Source of the DNA: Chaenocephalus aceratus | Taxonomy: Eukaryota; Chordata; Actinopteri; Perciformes; Channichthyidae | Direction of reading: 5' to 3' | Assembly (NCBI GenBank): GCA_023974075.1 | Contig: CM043791.1 | Span: forward strand, 21,435,701-21,499,700 | Length of the DNA stretch: 64,000 nucleotides | Part shown: positions 56,101-64,000 of the stretch, piece after piece | Layout of the letters: every line of letters starts with the position of its first letter | How positions within the stretch are numbered: the stretch's first letter is position 1 | Translations under genes and position numbers: made by a program | The notes under the pieces: model-generated | Databases searched by the model: none | What the model saw: the letters and a program-made list of their open reading frames with translations, nothing else | What the model was told of the DNA's origin: nothing

Positions 56101-57594
56101 TTATAATTTATGTGATGTAATCGTATGGGACATTTGGACAATTTGCTAGCAGAGCAAAACGTAATGTAATCAGTGATGTGAAATCTCTGCATGAAACATT
56201 GGAAAAATAAAACGAGAACCATCAGCTGCAGATAATGTATTCCTGTCCAGGAATGATACAAAGCAAGCAAAACAATTGCACAAACAGGTAATCTGGACCT
56301 ATACTTCTAGGCGAAGGTTTGACTTTTTGCTTCAGCAACATATTGTACTCTGCAATAAAGCAAGAGCTATTATTTACCTGACCTGAATAAGTTGCATTGT
56401 GTATGAATTTAAAACTCAGATTTGGGCAGGGTCAATTGACACGACGGTCCGACTTGTTCTGTTGTCTGCTGAACCTATTGACCTAGCTTGAACAAAATGA
56501 TAATAGAACAAATGGTTTTTTTACACAGCAACAAACCCATATATGTTGCTCACGCCAACATGCGATGAAAAAGGTTGTTTGCTTGACAAGTAGGGGGGCT
56601 AAGTAAACTTTGTTCAACTTCTTTACTGCCCAGTTTAGAAAGAAGTGTGAGTACGTAGGTGAATTGTATCCTTTGACAACCTTTGTGGATCCTATGGTGT
56701 CAAATGAGAGAAATCTGTCTCCTTGCAGTAATGTGTGATTTCACACTTATGTATTGTTTCCAGTATGACTGTATGCTAAGTAATCCATTAGTAGTGGTAG
56801 AACATATTACACAAGAGGCAATTAGATGCATGCAAAGTAAAAGTGATACACAAAAATATGTTGATGCATGGACTTCTGAACATTTCATAGCCAAAAGTTA
56901 ACCTTTTGCAAACTTTACAGTTTTCATTTAAAGAGTTACCCCTTCAAGCCTTTATGTGCCTTTTCCTCAGTATTTCCATTTTCCCTCCCTGTCTGCCAGT
57001 GGAGGAAGTGACTTGTTGAAGCAGCACAAAAGCCAGCCACCTAATAAAGCTAGGGGAAATAGGTAAAATAAAGCAGGGAGGACCAGAAGAGAAAGCAAAA
57101 AGAGCGAGGGTGTGAAAACACTCAAGGAGGAACGGTTTTATGGCTCCATGTTAATTGAAGCGATTTAAAAAAGAATCCCATATCACTGGAGGGCTGAAAG
57201 AAACAGGAGAGAGCTCAAGGCAGAGGAAGAGGATGTCCCACTGTAAAACAGCTGCTCCTCACTTTTATCCAGTGGACCTCCTACCAAAGACACAGTGGAA
57301 ATGTAATTATATACATACTGAAAACGTAGGACATTCTTGCAGGAAGAGAACATTTTTAATATTTAATTGGATTCTGTAAGTCAAATTATGTATTCTCTTG
57401 ATATTATCTTGTCTATGCCAAATTCCCCCAAAGTCTTTACTGCTGTCATTTGTAAGCTGTAAGTGTCACAGGGGATCAAAACTGTTTATTTTCTGTATCT
57501 CTGTCTTTGTAATTTTAGGTTCTCTCTTCAGCCTCATAGCTCAGACAATTTTAAACCAGAATAAAAACCCCTATCTCTGGGTTTTGTTCCATCA
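53186..57594. other. non-coding, no gene recognised
   Basis: No frame with a recognisable domain (the longest is 126 codons at 55547-55927) and no clear repeats. Confidence 0.4.
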
Positions 57595-57606
57595 GCCCCC
57601 TGCTGG
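57595..57606 (-). promoter_or_regulatory. CTCF core motif CCAGCAGGGGGC
   Basis: Perfect 12-bp match to the CTCF core on the minus strand. It is the best such match noticed in the window. It lies about 51 kb from her9 and could mark a loop anchor at the distal side of the regulatory domain; occupancy is not known. Confidence 0.4.
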
Positions 57607-60600
57607 AAGCTGAGCCCTAAGACAAAGCCCTGTTTACACTAATGGCCCGCTAGGCCTTTTGCCACAGAAACAAATAACAGTGGGGGGAAGTCAATAGAAT
57701 TTAACATTTTGACATTTTTCCTCAAGCTCTCAAAACCAATATTGACCCAGCTCCCCTACATGGCTGTCTTTAGTCCAGGACCTTGGCATACAAATCAAGC
57801 CAATGCAGCCAGAACCACAGGCAGCAGTCGAGGGGTGAGGCCAACAATAGCCTGCCCAGGATGGGGCTCTCCCACTGGGCAAGGAGAGTGGCCACTGTCC
57901 CTGGTATCAAGCTGGTACACAGAGGCTTGATGTATGAAAGAACTCATGCTATCCCACCCGCTTTAATGATTCCTTCTGAGTGGGCCAATTGTGTCTGTAC
58001 TCCAGACCCTGCTGGTGAGTGAGGTGGACAAGTAGAAGGGACAGTGGGGGCGCTCACATGTGCAGAACAACCCCATAGCGGGCCAGTTCTTCTCAAAGGC
58101 CAGATTACAATCAATTAGAGACTAATGAGCGGGAAGCTGGACTTGTAACCTGTTGCAGCAGGGTAGTTGTTTAGAAAAGCTCAGTTGGCGGACACATCAA
58201 TAACCTCTGAAATAGCTTTAGACTGAAAGCAAGACGCAGCAGGACGCGCCTGAGTGCGTGGCCGTCTATGTCTGAGTCGTGCCTCTGTCCCCTCGACCAG
58301 CGCAACTGTGTCGTGTGGTGGCTGCGGGCAGAGGGAGGAAACACACAGCAACATAACATGTTACTGTAAAACATACTTTGTATCTTTTACTTTCATGGAT
58401 TCTTCTTCATTTGCCATAAGGCTTATTGTGGCAAGTGGGTGACCAAAGAGCTCATTCAGAGAGAGTAAACAAAAAAACATCATATGCATTCATAAACATG
58501 GCAATCAACAGGTTGTAATCGCCTTTAGCATGTGTATGTGAAAACGCCTGCTTGCTTGCAAATGTGCCCATGATTTTAAAATAATATCAACATCCAATTT
58601 TGGATGATATCGAGCTCTTGCTCCTATGTTGTTTGATTGCACTTATTGAAAGTTACTTTTGGCAAAAGCATGTTCCAAATGAATACAATGTAAAGCCGAG
58701 ATCCAGCTTCCTGCAGAGAAAGGGCAGAGTGTGTGAGCATGTGTCGCAGCCCAGCAAGACAGCTCGTCCTCAGGCCGCTCTTACCTGTGGAGCCCCTCTT
58801 ACTATGGAGACAATTCTTTACATGGCAGGTTGTTCCACAGCAGGGAGACAGAGGATGGTCATATAAGAGAAGGTGAAACAGCAGGAGTAGAAGCGATATT
58901 CTAGCCTGAGCTGAAATCAGGAGGGAGTTGATTGGTCGGAGTAAGTGAAAGCAAGTAGTGGATTGTTTCAACCAACAGAAAGGAATGATGTTACAATGTT
59001 AACAAGAGTAAGCCAGTAGGATTAATCAATATATATGTTGAACAAGTTTTTCTTTTCCTGGTGCATTCTGGGAGCATTCAGACCAAAACCAACAATGTGT
59101 TAATAGAGAAAGTCAAAAGGCAGTGCTGATAGGGATATTTTGCTCAGAAAGTTGTAAGATGATGAAATAAGGTCCAGTTAGAGAAAGAGGTCTTCTGAGG
59201 CTAACGGCCAGGTAAATAGCACATCACTCCTATCACGTTACAAATTATTCTACTAAACTTGCCAGATCATTCTAGGTTTGCATTTCGTGGAAATGAATGA
59301 CAGAGCTTTGTGTTTCTGCCAACACTGACTATCAAAAAACTCACGGTATAGTCTGATTGTTAAACATGTAAATGTCTTAACTTAACTGTTACTTTAAGAT
59401 GAGGATTTGGAGTAACCAAGCTATGAGCTTATAAACCTACTGAAAGCTGACAGAGACTGACTCAATCCTTTCAGTGGGACGATATTAAAAAGACCTCACC
59501 CTTTAAATCTCCGTCTCCACATGCCCTCCGTCTCATGTTCATGATTGTTATGAGAAAGCTCACGAGCCCCAGCTGATCATTGTAATATACGATGCTGTTG
59601 GTTTCCTCATGGCAAGCAGTCGGGTACCACCGGTCACCACTGTGCTGAAACACTTTTAATCAACCAGAACCTACTGTGAAAGCCCGAGCCCCACCCGGCT
59701 CCCCACCTGCCAAAACCGAGTGGTTCACCTCAGCAACCTCAAAGCGACAGCTAGTATTTAGTAATATTGTGTGGCAGACCAGCAGCTTCCACTATAATGT
59801 ACCCACTGACAGCACTAACCTCTCACAGCCCTCGTACCCCCTTCTAAGGTTATATTACAACACAGTGGGAGCTCTGAGGGGTGAAGAGGGGAAATAAGTG
59901 ATTGTTTGGAAGTTTTCAAGACAGGCTGGCATTTTCCCAAGCTACAGTGGGGGTAGGCTCTCTCCCAGCATGCCATGCTCGTTGCAGTTTGATTAAAATT
60001 GTGAAGTACACAGAGTTGCCCAAGTATATGGTCATTGTTGGCTCTTTTCTTCCAACTACCCATTACCCAAGCGTTCTCAGTCTTGCATTTTGACCCTTGA
60101 AACCGTTTGTGGATTTTCCCAGTGTGATTATTCTCAGAAACAGTGTACAGTGTACTATTCAAACTAGTACTGTGTTTGTGGTCACACATATTACACCACA
60201 CTGTAGAACTGACGGTACATCGAGGTTAATTTGTTCCATGATGAAATATTGCAGAGTGGAAAAAATAGATGATTTTGCAACATAAAGTATTCTTATCTGG
60301 ATTATTTTTGAGACAATACAAACAGACTGCTGAAAAAGTGCAGACCAGAAATGTTCACCCGGGTGCATATAGGCGTTGACCAGAATTAAATCACTGTTAC
60401 AGTCCGCTGTGGCTTAATAATCATACAAGATTAGGTGAGGACTTGCAGTGAACCCACAGTGAGTAATGGCATCATCATCACCAGAAACTGGCATGCTTGT
60501 CTTTCTCTTGGCTCTTCTTCAGCCCTGAAGGACATCACTGATGTCATATGAAACCTTACAAATCAGATTTAGCCTTTTAAAAAAAAACTTTTTTCACTTA

Positions 60601-63600
60601 AGTTGGTCAGTGTCAAGCATGATATCCAGAGTCTTGTGTTTCAATCCTGGTACTGGCTAGTGTATATATATATATTTTCCACATGTGAGTTTGATATGAT
60701 ATGTTATAATAAAATGCAGTTTACAATAATGCTTTGTAAAGCTTGTTAGGTCAAGCATGTGATATATCGTATCGAAGTCAACATCGTACATACATGCTGA
60801 AAAGTTTTAACAACATATTGGTTGTGATGCAAACTTTTCATTCGAAAAGCTTAAATTATAAGCTCATTCAGATATTATACAACAGTTAAACAGGTTGATT
60901 ATAACTATTCATTATGAGTAAATTAACCTTTGTGTGTAAACCGAAAGGTCTAACTAGCATCTCATTTTAAGCTAACAAAAAGCTTAATTCCTGTCAGACA
61001 ATAACCAATGGGTTCCATTGTGTTCTGCCTCTTTTTCTCTACACTTGGAATATTTACCAGCATTTGACCAAAAACGCTCAAAAGTGATCAGCCAATAATA
61101 CTCAAAACTCAGAATTCACTCGCAGAATGCAGACATTTTGCGATGCATCATGAGCCTGTATACCATGTACACATTCGGACCATTGGAGCAGACTGTCCCG
61201 ACAGTCACCGCTGATTATCCTGCAGTGTAAAAGGGTTTTAGGAGCTGACAGCATTAGCAATGGTGACCTCTGACCATTATCTTTTGTTGCGCCTCATTAA
61301 GCGGGGGGAACACATCAGCCAATAGTACTTATTACCCTTTCTGTTATGGCAACTACCAAGCAAATAAGATTCAACTTGCCTCTTGTTACCTAATCTCTCC
61401 GTTTGGCCTCTGGCATCATACAAGTGAAGAGTCTCTTTCCTTGCAGAGCTGCACTCCCTGAGACCCAGACGAGCACTGGAGCACTTGTCAGGGACCGGCA
61501 GTATTGTAACATGAATGGTGCTGCCTCAATGCAAATTCTTCCACACTCTCAGGCGGCAAAGGCCAGCATTGACTGACTGGTTGTGTTAATTTAGCTGCCT
61601 TTCAATCCTACTTGATCCACAGTATTCTGGAACTCAATGGAAAAAGAGTTAGAAACATCTGAAGTGTCAGCAGAAGAATGTGCCATTCAGCCTCGAAGCG
61701 ATGCACCATTAACAAATGTCAGCCACATACAACCAGCAGTGGATAAACAAACCAGGGAGGTAGGATCTACAGTTCACCTCCCTGTCGAGGCTTTTTTGTA
61801 AGCCATTGATAACCTTGTGCATTGAGTGGTTTCAGGGGAGAGTCGTTTTAACACGGTGGGTGATCCACATCAACAGGAAGCAAACAAGCTGCAGACTGCA
61901 AAGCTGAAAATGTGGCAGCTAAACCACAAATAGGTTGTGGACTTGTGCCCTCTCTTTCAATAATTCTGCCCAGTGACAAAGCTGCGTGAAGGCTTGGGCT
62001 GAAGTTACTCAAGGGGACTGCCCATAGCCTCAGCTGCAAAACCCCTACTCTCACCAGACGGCTGACTCAGATCCATAGGGCCAAAAGGGTACTGTACAGG
62101 CAAACAGGCATTTGACTCAGACTTGTTGTGTTTAAACTCCAGGCCTGAGGGTGAGCAGCACTGTAGGGCTGCATGCCCCAGCTGTGATTTACAGGATGGT
62201 TTTGACAAGGTTGCAACCTGTGCAGTATATGTCTTTTCCTTTCTGGTAAGAAGACTCTCTGAAAACTGATTTCATGATCACGTTACAGCCCAAATCTAAA
62301 GATAAAACTTTTACAACAGTCGAGGTGACACTCATAAATCCATTTCTAATCCCTCTTGATGCTAAACTTGCTTCTGAATAATGACATTGAATAATTGTAG
62401 ACCTATATAATAGGTACATAGATAGATAAGATACTTTCATCACTGTGTGTGGCGATTTTCACGACACAGCTAACACAATTTATCTTTTCAGATTAAACAT
62501 TAGTCTCTATATTGTAAATCCTTCCCAACGTTCATCAGATAGCCTCTAACTCGGTCTGACTGCCGTAATATTGACATGGTAGTGTATAGTTGTCATTTCG
62601 ATTTGTTTCCCTCGCTGAAAACAGCATCCTGCTGACATTAGAGTCAGGAGTAAACCAAAACAGTAACATAGCAGAAAATAAAACCAAAACGAAGAACCTA
62701 AAGTAAAATCCTCACAATGGGGAGTACTGTAGTCAGAGGATAATTACGTTTGTCACAATGATGACAAAATTGCCATTACACATTGTTTACAAAACATTTG
62801 TTAAAGCACTTTAAGTAAAATATAAAATTATACGTAGGCCCTTCTTATGTTTAGTATGTCAAACATTAATCAACAGCTATTAACTACAGCTGTGGATTCA
62901 AAACTCAATGAGTACTAGTGCCTTAAATATGCGATTGAGGCACTGTACTTGACTGAAAGTAATGATTCACTATTTACAGCAGCTGTTTGCACAGAAGTTA
63001 AAATACAGAAAGGACTGATGATCATGAAACATGTCGAACATGAAAAGTAAGAGTTCCATGTCTCATCCACTTTCTTGACTCCTTCACTTGTGTAATAGAT
63101 CCAGAGATATTTGCAACCCAGTAACAAGTATTCTGTCACTTCCAGTAGTTTTTAACTTATGTTGGTGGGTCACACGCTTTGCACAGGTCACGCCAGGCCA
63201 TAATTGTTGTCAGCCTCAGACAGTAGAAATAGATGGGAGGTCAGAGGGCCGTGTCGTGTGACACATTGGCTAAAGCGGTGACAGCACATGAGCTTGAGTG
63301 TATCACATGTGATGAAAGCTGTGGAAGGACAGCTCTGTATGCATAGCTGTGTGGAGACATGCAGGAGGTGAGTGAGTGACAGTGCCACGATGTGACTGGT
63401 CTAACCACTTCCTATTGTTCCCCTATCACTGATAACCCCCGGTGACCCAGGCCAAAGGAAGGAAGGCCATGGCTCAGTTTGGGGTGGTGGGGTTGTCAGC
63501 TCTTTGTCCTCAGATAACTTATTAACCCACGAAGTCCGCCGGGAGAAGAATGATTTCTCACATGGCTCACCGCATGGTTAACTCAGAGTAAACAGCTTTT

Positions 63601-64000
63601 CAGGAGTCTGTCTGCAAAATAACACAGACAGAGACAAGGAAGGAAGAATATTATTTGGTAACCAAGGAAAGTGAACAAAATCCTGCCAGGATGAAAGAAA
63701 GCTTGTTTCATTCAATTCAAGCCTCACTGAAATAATCTCAATGGTAGCCATAAAAATGCTAAGTAAAAAAATAAGAACTTGAAGCTACATTGAAAACATT
63801 CAAGAGCTGAGAGAGATCTTTCATACATCTGAAACAAAAAGTTCATGTCAGAAATGTCGGAAAGAAATCACATTTTGAAAAATGTAAATATCGTTTTTAT
63901 TGACAAAATAACTGTTAATAATAAATGGATCAGGGGTAGGCAGGGAAAATTACAAGCTTAAAAGAGCGAACGCATGTTGGACTTCAGGTGAAACCTTACA
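57607..64000. other. non-coding, no gene recognised
   Basis: Repeat-poor, gene-free DNA. The block about 61190-61400 is of mixed composition and could be a conserved element. A short (AT)n run lies at about 60663-60674. Frames are 128 codons or fewer and unsupported. Confidence 0.4.

Overview
This window is nuclear DNA of a ray-finned (teleost) fish. The evidence is a four-exon her9/Hes4-type bHLH-Orange gene with vertebrate splice sites and a Notch-responsive promoter, very long CA/GT and GACA microsatellites, teleost-style tRNA-derived SINEs and CR1/L2/Rex1-like LINE 3' ends, many MITE-like elements with terminal inverted repeats (TIRs), and a complete tyrosine-recombinase retrotransposon of the Ngaro type. 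No bacterial, organellar or viral genes are seen.

Layout. 1-5.0 kb: gene-free, with a LINE 3' end carrying an (ATT)n tail and two CTCF-like motifs. 5.0-6.2 kb: a GC-rich upstream element, a 310-bp CA array, then the her9 core promoter (three CCAAT boxes, a paired CSL site with a 16-bp spacer, a TATA box). 6.38-8.04 kb: the only host protein gene (CDS 6382-7583 in four exons, poly(A) signal at 8013); its 3' UTR holds an antisense tRNA-like SINE head. 8-23 kb: non-coding, with nested transposons that can be ordered in time: a hAT-type element inside a palindromic MITE (10.8-11.8 kb), a three-level nest at 13.4-16.6 kb, and a SINE inside a hairpin MITE at 18.1-18.5 kb. 23.09-28.85 kb: the Ngaro element, on the minus strand. 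28.8-64 kb: gene-poor, AT-rich DNA with MITEs (30.7, 31.7 and 37.2 kb), microsatellites, LINE 3' ends (42.7 and 48.7-50.2 kb, the latter holding a second inverted insertion) and long low-repeat stretches that may contain conserved regulatory DNA. A gene-poor setting is typical for a developmental transcription factor.

How the parts work. her9 encodes a Notch-pathway transcriptional repressor, and its promoter carries the classical head-to-head CSL pair plus a HES-type CACGCG site, so Notch activation and autorepression are both readable in the DNA. The Ngaro element encodes Gag, RT-RNase H and a tyrosine recombinase in the expected order. Its split direct repeats are identical between copies, its three frames are open, and a canonical A-AAA-AAC slippery heptamer sits two codons before the gag stop in exactly the phase needed to enter the RT frame. 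It looks recently inserted and possibly still competent. It also carries a 12-copy, 45-bp minisatellite whose every unit contains small inverted repeats, and an 11-bp inverted repeat around its repeat junction that could be the recombinase binding site.

Limits: no alignment, repeat-library search or expression evidence was available. TE family names are assigned from structure (TIRs, target-site duplications, motifs). Regulatory calls outside the her9 promoter are inference.
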